From Coemansia sp. RSA 1804 (taxonomy: Eukaryota > Kickxellomycota > Kickxellomycetes > Kickxellales > Kickxellaceae), in the NCBI GenBank assembly GCA_027578815.1, contig JANBTH010000454.1:1-17069 (forward strand): a stretch of DNA of 17,069 nucleotides, read 5' to 3'. Under the pieces are notes generated by a model. It saw only the letters and a program-made list of their open reading frames with translations. It was not told the origin of the DNA and did not search any database. Positions 8,728-16,424 of the stretch are shown here, in pieces (the stretch's first letter is position 1; every line of letters starts with the position of its first letter). The translations under genes and the position numbers were made by a program.

Positions 8728-9174
8728 CTAGAGGTTCACAAAGCGCAAGTAGAAATTGATAAGGATCGCACAGATCAATACGGCGACCAGAACAGTGGGG
8801 CCGCGGCGATCATCGTAAGGACCGGCATCGCGCTGACGGATGCGCTCAGCACGCCACTGGAACAGCATCAGCGCATACACCATAACAAACATCGCAATCA
8901 CAGTGAATGCCGCGCCAGCGATCTTGCCTGTGCGGTCGCCAAAGTTGAGCAGGCCGAGTGCCAGCGACCCAAGCACAATCGCAAAGTTGAGCCATGACAG
9001 AAACGTTCGCTCGTTGGCAAAGAAGACCTTGGGTTCCACACGCACTGGCACAGCTATGCGTTTTCCCGGTTGATCATGGCGGGTGGTGAACGGCACACTG
9101 CCGTATCCTTCCTGGGCTTTTCCGTGGTCCTGGCTGTGGCCCTGCACAGCGATAACACTTGCATCGGCGTTCAT
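8728..9174 (-). CDS. VTC1: VTC1, DUF202 membrane subunit of the vacuolar transporter chaperone complex
   Basis: Small membrane subunit of the polyphosphate polymerase, which forms with the DUF202 domains of other subunits the channel that moves nascent polyphosphate into the vacuole lumen. It has 148 residues in one exon (yeast Vtc1 has 129). A polar N-terminus of about 37 residues is followed by the hallmark RVEPKVFFANERTFLSWLNF (45-64) and three transmembrane helices: about 60-78, 85-106 and 125-144. WRAERIRQRDAGPYDDR lies between helices 2 and 3. The Arg/Glu/Lys residues of the RVEPK/NERTF segment known to matter in yeast Vtc1 are present. Codons 39-113 are virtually identical in DNA sequence to the 3' part of the VTC4 gene (see the inverted repeat), so this stretch has probably been gene-converted. 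The start ATG at 9174 is the first in frame and gives a family-typical length. It lies between the SPX-TTM gene and the VTC1-like paralogue, all on the minus strand. Confidence 0.93.
   Translation of the reverse strand: MNADASVIAVQGHSQDHGKAQEGYGSVPFTTRHDQPGKRIAVPVRVEPKVFFANERTFLSWLNFAIVLGSLALGLLNFGDRTGKIAGAAFTVIAMFVMVYALMLFQWRAERIRQRDAGPYDDRRGPTVLVAVLICAILINFYLRFVNL
8835..9060 (-). repeat. 226-bp inverted repeat, copy 1 (inside VTC1)
   Basis: The reverse complement of 8835-9060 matches 14543-14768 at 225 of 226 bases (the mismatch pairs 8898 with 14705, Ile93 versus Val683). Similarity stops abruptly at the 5' side (only a Lys codon shared) and falls to roughly three-quarters identity past the 3' side, still in homologous coding sequence. 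It covers VTC1 codons 39-113. I aligned this by eye. Confidence 0.95.
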
Positions 9175-9831
9175 GGTTTGGCGTCAGCAGAATGATTTCC
9201 GGTGGCTATGAGTAGATATGTGGGCTGGTGAAGCGACGAGATCTTTAGAGATAGGCTTCCCGGCAATGTCTAGAAGAAAGAAAGAAAGGCAAAAAGGAAA
9301 ACCTGCAAGAATAAAAAACAAATTATCATCAAAAGGCAGGGAAGAAATGCAGCTGTACACTTTTGGCGTCCCCTCTTTTATGCACAACACTAATCCCCAG
9401 CGGTGAGGAAAAAAGAGCCCTAAAATTTTTCTATCCATTCCCTGATCCTCTTGGCTCAAAGGACTGGTGGAGAAAATCTTCCATACTGACTCGGCCCATT
9501 TTCCTAGCTGCTGTGGAGGGAGCTTTTATCGCATATTTTTGGCCAGAACATCTGTTGCTATACATTCCACTCTGCCCCATTTCAGGCACTATTCTGCCTT
9601 TTTGCTTGCAAGAAGGTTGCTTTTCTAGCTCTGGTGCGGAAGGCAGACCTCGTGCCAGGTGCATCACACACAATGGTGGCTGGTATCATAAGTGTCTACT
9701 GCGCTGGAACAGGCTCATGGTGCTTTAAGAAAGCTCTGATTTAGTAAAGTTTAATGCAAATAATCCAATAAAAGTGTCCATGAAGAAAGGCTCTGTGCTT
9801 AAAGGAGAAAGAAAAGAGAATGAGAAGAAGA
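9175..9831. other. Intergenic region upstream of VTC1
   Basis: About 660 bp between the VTC1 start and the stop of the VTC1-like gene. A minus-strand CATAAAAG around 9375-9382 could act as a weak TATA element for VTC1. I see no CACGTG/CACGTT site, no convincing ORF and no RNA gene. Confidence 0.4.
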
Positions 9832-10272
9832 CTACGACCGCCATTGGATCCGACCCCACGACATTGTCGTCGCCATAAGGCTGTTTAGCGGCGGAATATA
9901 CTCCTTCTTGTGGAAGGTCAGCCCAAAGTTTATTGCGGTTGCAAAGATGAAGAAAATAACCACGACAACAGGCACGAAGCGATCGTCCCAGGTCCCGCGG
10001 TCGCCCCGCCGGAGTCTCTGTGCCCTTCTCCAGAATGTAGCGTACGCGTAGACAATCAGTGCCAGCGCACCGGTCTCGAATATGAAGGCTGATATCCGCA
10101 CACGGATCCCGCTGCCGCCAAAGTTCAGAAGCGCTAGCCCCAGCCCACCCATGGTGACTGCGAGCTGGAGCCAGTTGACAAATGTGCGCTCATTCGCAAA
10201 GTAGTTTTTTGGCCGAAGGAGTTTAAAGTCAACTTCTTTGGCGTTGGTGGTGGTGTCTGACGTCTGTGCCAT
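9832..10272 (-). CDS. VTC1-like DUF202 protein, diverged paralogue
   Basis: A 146-residue DUF202 protein related to, but clearly diverged from, the adjacent VTC1. It keeps LRPKNYFANERTFVNWLQL (19-37), corresponding to VEPKVFFANERTFLSWLNF, and three hydrophobic helices at about 33-51, 60-81 and 99-120. WRRAQRLRRGDRGTWDDR corresponds to the WRAERIR...PYDDR loop. It lacks the basic N-terminal RVE element and adds a C-terminal extension of about 26 residues (HKKEYIPPLNSLMATTMSWG and beyond). The frame is open further upstream, but I start at the ATG at 10272 (MAQTSDTTTN) because the preceding stretch is T-rich hydrophobic leader sequence ending in TTTTTTATTTAG, which may be the 3' end of a leader intron. 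It probably assembles with VTC4 and the SPX-TTM protein as an alternative or additional channel subunit. It shows no DNA-level identity tract with the other two DUF202 genes. Confidence 0.85.
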   Translation of the reverse strand: MAQTSDTTTNAKEVDFKLLRPKNYFANERTFVNWLQLAVTMGGLGLALLNFGGSGIRVRISAFIFETGALALIVYAYATFWRRAQRLRRGDRGTWDDRFVPVVVVIFFIFATAINFGLTFHKKEYIPPLNSLMATTMSWGRIQWRS

Positions 10273-12399
10273 TGCTAAATAAAAAAGAATATATGAAAAA
10301 AGAAAGAAAGTGCTAGTCAATACATAAAATACTTGTAAAAAAAGTTGTAAAGAGCAAGCAAACAAAAAAAAGCACCCAGCATCAATCTTTTCTTTAGCCT
10401 AGGCAATTGTTGTAAAGCGGAAGAGGGGAGAAATTAATTTCTTATTTTTTATTTGTGAGATCTGGTGCGATTAGGGTTGGCCGTTTTTCAAAAGCTGTGC
10501 CTTGTAGAAAACACTTTGTTTGTCGCCATTGCCTTGCACAAGGAGGCATGGAAGGCACAGCTGCGTTCTGTCTACCAGAGCCATTCTCAAATTTCTTCTA
10601 TCGCTTGGAGCTGGGTCTTTCTTCTCCGCATCTGATTCACTGAAACAGGAAATTGCGCTCAAACACCCGCCATAACCGGAGCAAGCCATGTAAATCTCTT
10701 CCCCGATGCATCCAACAATACATTGCGCCTCCTTGAAAGATCAGGAACCAATGAGCAGCTCTTTCCGCAACTCGTGGTGTCAGTTACAGGCTATCCGCGA
10801 TCGGACGCTGCTTGATGCAAGGGCGATTTATCAACATATATACGTGTGAAATTTGCCTGCTGGCTGCAAGCACTTTTAATTGAGAGAGCCCAATTTCGCT
10901 GGACCGTTTCCGTTTTGCCTTGCTTGCAACAAGTTTGGGTTTATCATTGTGCATGCGCGGCTCGGGTAGATCGATCGACCTTTAAAATTCATGCCATTTG
11001 CAGCACGTCGTCCTAACATTCAATACCGAGGAATCTTGGCAGACTAGTTTTTTTTGCCTTTTATTAATTGCTCGCTTTTTTTGGTTTGGGATTTCAACCT
11101 CTTTGAGCACAGTTTCCGGACATAGCCACTGTGCAAGGAAGCATCCTTTTCAGCATTGCTGGCTAGCCAGACCTTTGTTCATTCTGGTATAAAGAAAGGG
11201 GGAAACCAACCTTTGTATAACAAAACTCGTGGCCGTCCACTATTTCTCTTGAGCCTGGCCACGCAAACCCGCATAGCTCTTTCCTTTTCCCTTTGACAAA
11301 TCTATACTACAGGTAGGTAGGTTCTAATCGATTTTGCTTTTATTGTCTCTGTTGTGTATGTGCGTTGGCTGCATAAATCAGCCCTTGTTCCTTGTTGTCT
11401 GCTGTTCTGTGGCTCTGTTCCAGACATCCGTGATATTCCTTCTCATGTGCCAATTTGCCTCCCTCTTTCACCCGTGTCCAAACTCTAGCTACCAACTGCG
11501 TCTGTGCTAGAGCAGCATCCGATATATGTTTTCCTTGCTATTAACTGCACCCGCGTCAGCATTAGCACCTAGGCCGCCTAGCACTGCAAGTGTATATAAT
11601 TAGCGTGAAACAATCCTTGGCAACGGTATCATGAGCGGATAGAAGGGCATATAGATCATACACGGGGAGGATGTGTGGTTTGATGGCGATAGCACAGCAG
11701 TAGAATAGAAAAAACCTTGTGGTCACACCTTCTCAATAACAAGCCCATCCAAATAAAAAGGTGGCTGTTTCTGACCCTGGGTCTACTCTACGTCTTTATC
11801 AACCACGCTCCTAATTTGCAATTGTAGCGAAATAGCGTGGGGATTCGGCAGAGAAAGCTAAGCAAAAGGACTCCCTCATTCTATTTCGAATTTCGTCAGT
11901 GCCACCTTTTTCCATGGCACTCAGCTAATGATAGATCCCTGCTGACGCTGCCTATCTTCTTTTTTTGTCCCTTGGACAAAGGGAAATTCAGCAGCTAATG
12001 TTGTCACAGCAAGCAGTTCTTGGGCGCATCGGTTACTTTTACATAAAGCACACATTTTGGCGGTGAAATGAAATGAAAGAAGAAAGCGCACACAGACACA
12101 TACAGACATAGTGTATGATATGATTTCGCATGTGGTGCATTGTTCTATTGCGGCAACAGAATTTATACCATCGCATGCATTGTCTAGAGCTTCTTCTCAT
12201 CCCTTCTTTTCCCGTCTCAAATCATAATCCTCTTTTCTGTTTGGCTCTGTTTCCACCAAAACTTTGCTTTTATCTCTCCCCCAACCCAGCTGAAATGAAA
12301 AAAGGCCAACCGCATTGATGATGATGATGCATGCTCTTTTTTTCCCACTCGATCTGCTTCTGCCAATGCCTGTCTGTATGTAGTGCAGAAGCGATTTTC
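10273..12399. other. Long non-coding interval upstream of VTC4
   Basis: About 2.1 kb without a supportable gene, between the diverging starts of the VTC1-like gene and VTC4. Short open frames here lack family resemblance. Visible elements are T/C-rich stretches, tandem GTAGGTAGGT near 11312-11322 (also a possible splice donor), a CACACAGACACA run near 12090-12105, and ATGATGATGATG near 12316-12329. I find no tRNA-like B box and no CACGTG site. It may contain promoters, a long leader or intron, or a non-coding transcript, but nothing decides this. Confidence 0.4.
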
Positions 12400-12408
12400 T
12401 ATATAAAG
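12400..12408 (+). promoter_or_regulatory. TATA box of VTC4
   Basis: TATATAAAG in plus orientation, about 250 bp upstream of the VTC4 ATG, in a C/T-rich leader context. A start site about 30 nt downstream would give a leader of roughly 220 nt. Confidence 0.5.
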
Positions 12409-12658
12409 GTGGGCCTGTCGGCTCTTGGGTTTGGTCTACAAACATTGTCATAGCGTCTTCCAAGTTGATCCCTTTTGTTCTTTTGCGCCAGCCATCAGAC
12501 CATCATCACAACACACACTACATTGTATTCTGCCCCTCCTTACTAATAAAAAGTATCCTTTAAAGCCCTTTTTCTATCGCTCTTCCATTTATATATTATA
12601 GTACATTAGCTACCTTATCTTTATTCTTACTCTTATTCTGAAAAGGGGACAAGTAGCC

Positions 12659-14878
12659 ATGAAGTTTGGCCAACAGCTCCGCGATGCGCTCTTTCCAGAC
12701 TGGAAATTTTACTATGTCGACTACTCGGGCCTCAAGCATTTTATGTATGATGGTGTTGAAAAGGGCTACACTGCTGACGATGAAGCCGAGTTTGTGAAGC
12801 TCTTGGATGGGGAGCTCGACAAGGTCAACAACTTCCAACAGACAAAAAGCGCCGAGATGAAGCGACGCATAGAATACTGCGAAAAGCAGGTTGGGCTTAT
12901 CACTGCCAACAAGGCAACGGACAATGCAAAGCGCGAGCAGCTTAAGGTGATTGAGCGGGAGATCGATTCTGTCATTGGCGAGGTGTACGAGCTGGCAAAG
13001 TTCACTCGCCTCAACTTTACCGCGTTTATAAAGATTGTCAAAAAGCATGACAAAAACGCGCCCTTTGTGTTGAAGCACGTGTTCAACCAGCACCTAAACA
13101 GCAGGCCCTTCTTCAAGGAGAACTTTGATGAGCTCTTGCTGGAGCTGTCGCGTCTGTACAACATTGTGCGTAACGGCGGGGTTGACATTGACCAGGGAAA
13201 GGATCCGCAGTCCGGAAATGGCCAGAACTTTGTTCGCCAGACCACAAAATACTGGGTTCATCCGGAGAACGTCATGGAGCTCAAGCTCTACATTCTAAAG
13301 TATCTGCCCGTCCTTATCTACCGCACCAAAGGCTCAGATAAGCCGCCCAATCCCGCAATCACCAGTATATACTTTGATAACGAAAAGCTTGATCTGTACG
13401 AGGGCCGCATAGAAAAGAGCGAAGGAGCCGAAGCCATCCGCCTGCGCTGGTACGGCGATATGGACAATAATGACATTTTTGTCGAACGCAAGACCCATCA
13501 TGAGGACTGGACCGGCGAAAAGAGCGTCAAGGAGCGATTTTCGATTAAAGAGAAGCATGTGAACGACTATCTTGCGGGCAAGTACACGCTTGATTCAAAA
13601 ATTGAGCGTCTGCGTGAGGAAGGAAAGAAGAGCGAGGAGGATCTCAGGGAGATGGAGGCGCTTGCTAATGGGGTTCTGGATAGTGTGCGCACAAAACACC
13701 TGGAGCCAGTGGTAAGGTCCTTTTACAATCGCACCGCCTTTCAGATCCCTGGCGATGCTCGTGTCCGCATCTCTCTGGATACAGAGCTGACTATGGTGCG
13801 CGAGGACTCGTTTGATGGCAAGCAGCGCGCAGGTGAGAACTGGCGCCGAACAGACATTGGGATTGACTATCCGTTTCCACAGCTTCCTGAAAAAGATGTG
13901 TGCCGCTTTCCATACGCAATCCTGGAGGTCAAGCTGCAAACCCAATCTGGCGTAGAACCTCCTCAGTGGGTTGTTGATCTCATAGACAGCCATCTTGTGG
14001 AGGCAGTCCCAAAGTTCAGCAAGTTTATTCATGGCACGTCTGTGCTCCTGGAAGACCGCGTGGATGTGTTTCCATTCTGGTTTTCACAGATGGATCGTGA
14101 CATCCGTAAGCCGTCTGCAAAGTCGGTTGGAATTTCCCGGTCATCGAGTCCTCGAGGAAGTTTCATCGATATTGATAATATGGTGCGTCAACGCAGTGGT
14201 GGGCGTGCTATGAGCGCCTCAAACTCACAGAATAGTGATACGTTTGAGAACGATATTGAGGTTGTTGTTGAGGAAGAGCCGGGAGAGCATTCAAGTCATA
14301 ACGAGGGCACCTCTGCTGCAACGCAGTATTCGCATAATTATGAAGGACATGCAGACAGGGCTGCGGATGAAGGTACCTCTCTTCTTCGAGGCACTCAATA
14401 CTCTCAAGGGAAGAGAAAGAAGTCGCAATCGTGGTTGCAGACCTTTAACCCCTTTAGACGATCTGAAGAAAGCATTCTTGCCAGCCAGGTAACACTGACC
14501 AGCAATATGCCATGCGCCTCACGCGAAAACAGCCAGATCAAGCGCATAGCTGTGCCAGTGCGTGTGGAACCCAAGGTCTTCTTTGCCAACGAGCGAACGT
14601 TTCTGTCATGGCTCAACTTTGCGATTGTGCTTGGGTCGCTGGCACTCGGCCTGCTCAACTTTGGCGACCGCACAGGCAAGATCGCTGGCGCGGCATTCAC
14701 TGTGGTTGCGATGTTTGTTATGGTGTATGCGCTGATGCTGTTCCAGTGGCGTGCTGAGCGCATCCGTCGCCGTGAAGCTGGTCCTTACGACGATCGTGTT
14801 GGACCGACTGTTCTTGTTGTTGTGCTAATCAGTGCGGTTGTGCTTAACTTTTATTTAAAATTAAGTGCGGGGCTTTGA
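12659..14878 (+). CDS. VTC4: VTC4, catalytic polyphosphate polymerase subunit (SPX-TTM-DUF202)
   Basis: Makes inorganic polyphosphate from ATP at the vacuolar membrane and feeds it through the DUF202 channel. It is one intronless frame of 739 residues (yeast Vtc4 has 721), starting MKFGQQL as expected for an SPX domain. SPX (1 to about 175) keeps Tyr22, Lys26 and the basic patch KIVKKHDK (125-132) that senses inositol pyrophosphates. The TTM polymerase domain (about 190-480) keeps the full tunnel set, aligned to yeast with a constant offset of three: Lys197, Arg261/Arg263 (RLR), Lys278 (ERKTH), Lys291, Arg358, Arg370, Glu423, Lys452 and Lys455. A polar, Ser/Glu-rich linker (about 485-625) follows, then the DUF202 domain (629-739) with RVEPKVFFANERTFLSWLNF, three transmembrane helices and PYDDR. 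Codons 629-703 are nearly identical in DNA to VTC1, while the linker is unlike it. The start ATG has AAGTAGCC before it and a TATA box about 250 bp upstream. Confidence 0.97.
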   Translation: MKFGQQLRDALFPDWKFYYVDYSGLKHFMYDGVEKGYTADDEAEFVKLLDGELDKVNNFQQTKSAEMKRRIEYCEKQVGLITANKATDNAKREQLKVIEREIDSVIGEVYELAKFTRLNFTAFIKIVKKHDKNAPFVLKHVFNQHLNSRPFFKENFDELLLELSRLYNIVRNGGVDIDQGKDPQSGNGQNFVRQTTKYWVHPENVMELKLYILKYLPVLIYRTKGSDKPPNPAITSIYFDNEKLDLYEGRIEKSEGAEAIRLRWYGDMDNNDIFVERKTHHEDWTGEKSVKERFSIKEKHVNDYLAGKYTLDSKIERLREEGKKSEEDLREMEALANGVLDSVRTKHLEPVVRSFYNRTAFQIPGDARVRISLDTELTMVREDSFDGKQRAGENWRRTDIGIDYPFPQLPEKDVCRFPYAILEVKLQTQSGVEPPQWVVDLIDSHLVEAVPKFSKFIHGTSVLLEDRVDVFPFWFSQMDRDIRKPSAKSVGISRSSSPRGSFIDIDNMVRQRSGGRAMSASNSQNSDTFENDIEVVVEEEPGEHSSHNEGTSAATQYSHNYEGHADRAADEGTSLLRGTQYSQGKRKKSQSWLQTFNPFRRSEESILASQVTLTSNMPCASRENSQIKRIAVPVRVEPKVFFANERTFLSWLNFAIVLGSLALGLLNFGDRTGKIAGAAFTVVAMFVMVYALMLFQWRAERIRRREAGPYDDRVGPTVLVVVLISAVVLNFYLKLSAGL
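14543..14768 (+). repeat. 226-bp inverted repeat, copy 2 (3' part of VTC4)
   Basis: Partner of 8835-9060 in opposite orientation, 5.5 kb away, with a single base difference over 226 bp. It encodes VTC4 residues 629-703: the start of DUF202, helices 1 and 2 and most of the loop to helix 3. All silent positions inside the block match, whereas the codons after it differ at many silent positions. Confidence 0.95.
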
Positions 14879-14999
14879 TTTGTATTTGCATGTAACGATT
14901 ATTTCATTTCAATTTCTCTTTTTTTTTTGTTCTTGTATGCACACCACATCATATAATCAATTAGCAAACAGTATGCGATTAGCAGCAGAAATGTCTAGT

Positions 15000-15474
15000 T
15001 TAAAGTTCGTTTGTTGATTGGCGATTGTAAACTACCGTGGTTAATATTATTTATCGATATTGGGGTTAGTAGGGTTGCGCAACATGTTGTTAAGGTTATT
15101 TTCTAGGACGTTTGCGTCATCAACAATCCAAAAAGCTACATACCAACTATTACTAGATACAAGAGCACTAGTAACATGCATCCTAGCAACACACCAACAA
15201 CGCTTGTGATCAACACAGAGTTAGAAGTCAAAGCATAAACAGCCTCCATTCCGATGAGAAAAGTAAAGAAATATGTTAAAGTCTGGAATTCGTAGTGATT
15301 CAGAGAAGCATGGGAATAAGCTTGGATTCTGTTAAACTTGAGAAATAACAACACGTATTTATCTACGCATCTCGGGTGTTATGAAAGTGAGTGTGGAACG
15401 AGAGAAAAATTATGCTATTATAATGTGGAGACACAACTTTTTACGCTTGTGGATTAGAGCGTATACTTTGGCAT
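15000..15474 (-). CDS. Small two-helix membrane protein, three exons; possibly OST5/TMEM258-like
   Basis: My gene model has exons 15474-15467 (ATG CCA AA), 15328-15144 and 15031-15000. Intron 15466-15329 has donor GTATAC and acceptor AACAG. Intron 15143-15032 has donor GTATGT, a perfect TACTAAC branch site about 30 nt before acceptor GGTAG. Phases close exactly to a 74-residue product. It has two hydrophobic helices: FQTLTYFFTFLIGMEAVYAL and, after TSNS, VLITSVVGVLLGCMLLVLLY, ending VYNRQSTNEL. Size, topology and the pattern F..LT (helix 1) ..VYxxTS (loop) (helix 2) recall OST5/TMEM258, a small subunit of the oligosaccharyltransferase in the ER. The loop is shorter than in TMEM258 and the similarity is weak, so the function is a suggestion. 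The second intron is well supported; the 8-nt first exon is less so. Confidence 0.5.
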
Positions 15475-16424
15475 GCACACCAATGCGTATTTGCAAATAC
15501 ACGCCACCGCTTGCAAGAATCATTCCATTGAATAAAATACAGTTCAAGCCTTGCTTGTGGCTAGAGAGAGAGCCAAGTGTGCTGCATGTTTCAAACAAGA
15601 TAAAGTAAAAAGAACAGCCCAGAAAAAGCTATGCTGTACAAACGTGTTTACACATGAGGATATGTTGTAAAAAGTGTTAAAATATAAAATTGCATATTAA
15701 TTAATATTTTATATTGTAAATAAAACAACTCACTAAAACTATGGACCATTACATGTATCAATTTCATCTAGAGACTTACTTTTAGTGTATAAACATAACC
15801 CGTTTGTGCCCTCATTAAACCGCTGTATATTCACTAAAAAGATCAATGAGTGGCGATTTACAGTAGCGAATACTCATTAAACAACCTTTAAATGTTATCA
15901 ACAGCAGTGACAATGAACATATTACTTTTCGTAACATATTTGTTGGCATTAGCACGGTGAACGTTGGTTTAAAGCTATCACAGAATTCTAACGGATTGTC
16001 TGTTAAATATCTCTAGTGGTTGTACTCTGTTAGCCAAGCCTCTTGAGACAATCTGGTACTGTTTCATTCTTACGCAAACTGTACAAATGAACCTTAAAGA
16101 GGAAGTGAGATATGTCTGCTTTGTTTGTAACAAACAAAATACTTACGATATCATATGCCTTAGACAGAGTACGGCTTAAAAGTGTCTAAAGCTCAATAGT
16201 TTGTGTTTCAATATGCATTCCAGAGTTGGCTACTTTTAGTCGTGTTTAATAGAAGTCAATATACTTATTTAGTTAATACAACCATTTAAAGACGAGGCAG
16301 AGAAAACAAAAGAAGCAAAGCCAACCGCAATGCAAATACGCACTGCAATAAGCCCGATCTCTTATTGCCGCCGTCTTGTAGGTTCAGATTTTTTGCAGAA
16401 CATAATGCTGCTGCTGTTATAAAG
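15475..16424. other. AT-rich intergenic region
   Basis: About 950 bp with no supportable gene between the small membrane protein and the coiled-coil gene. It is strongly AT-rich, with an inverted repeat at 15681-15715, an AACGTG (reverse CACGTT) at 15641-15646, and two copies of CTCATTAAAC at 15811-15820 and 15873-15882. It presumably contains the upstream region of the small gene and the 3' flank of the coiled-coil gene. Confidence 0.4.
15681..15715. repeat. AT-rich inverted repeat with internal palindrome
   Basis: Perfect 10-bp arms AATATAAAAT (15681-15690) and ATTTTATATT (15706-15715) enclose a 15-nt loop that overlaps a 14-bp perfect palindrome, ATATTAATTAATAT (15694-15707). Two alternative hairpins are possible. 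In such AT-rich DNA this may be incidental. Confidence 0.6.

Noticed and set aside
8840..9073. Plus-strand open frame antisense to VTC1, almost identical in protein to one antisense to VTC4 (14404-14763, minus)
   Set aside because: Both are shadows of the repeated coding block; their similarity follows from the 226-bp repeat, and they match no family.
9431..9673. Minus-strand 80-codon frame between VTC1 and the VTC1-like gene
   Set aside because: No recognisable domain, no splice partner, and it lies in what must be the VTC1 promoter.
10273..10365. Upstream extension of the VTC1-like frame, giving a hydrophobic leader that looks like a signal peptide
   Set aside because: It is encoded by T-rich DNA ending in TTTATTTAG, typical of leader or intron sequence, has no ATG at the extended start, and VTC1 proteins do not have signal peptides.
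12197..12463. Minus-strand 88-codon frame overlapping the VTC4 TATA box and leader
   Set aside because: Antisense to the promoter and leader of VTC4, with no family resemblance.
13075..13082. CACGTG motifs at about 1367 and 13077 as Pho4 sites
   Set aside because: Both lie inside coding exons (BFR2-like and VTC4), not in promoters, and a hexamer can occur by chance.
15811..15882. Two copies of CTCATTAAAC as a possible repeat array or transposon remnant
   Set aside because: Only two short copies, no terminal repeats or coding remnant nearby; AT-rich coincidence is likely.
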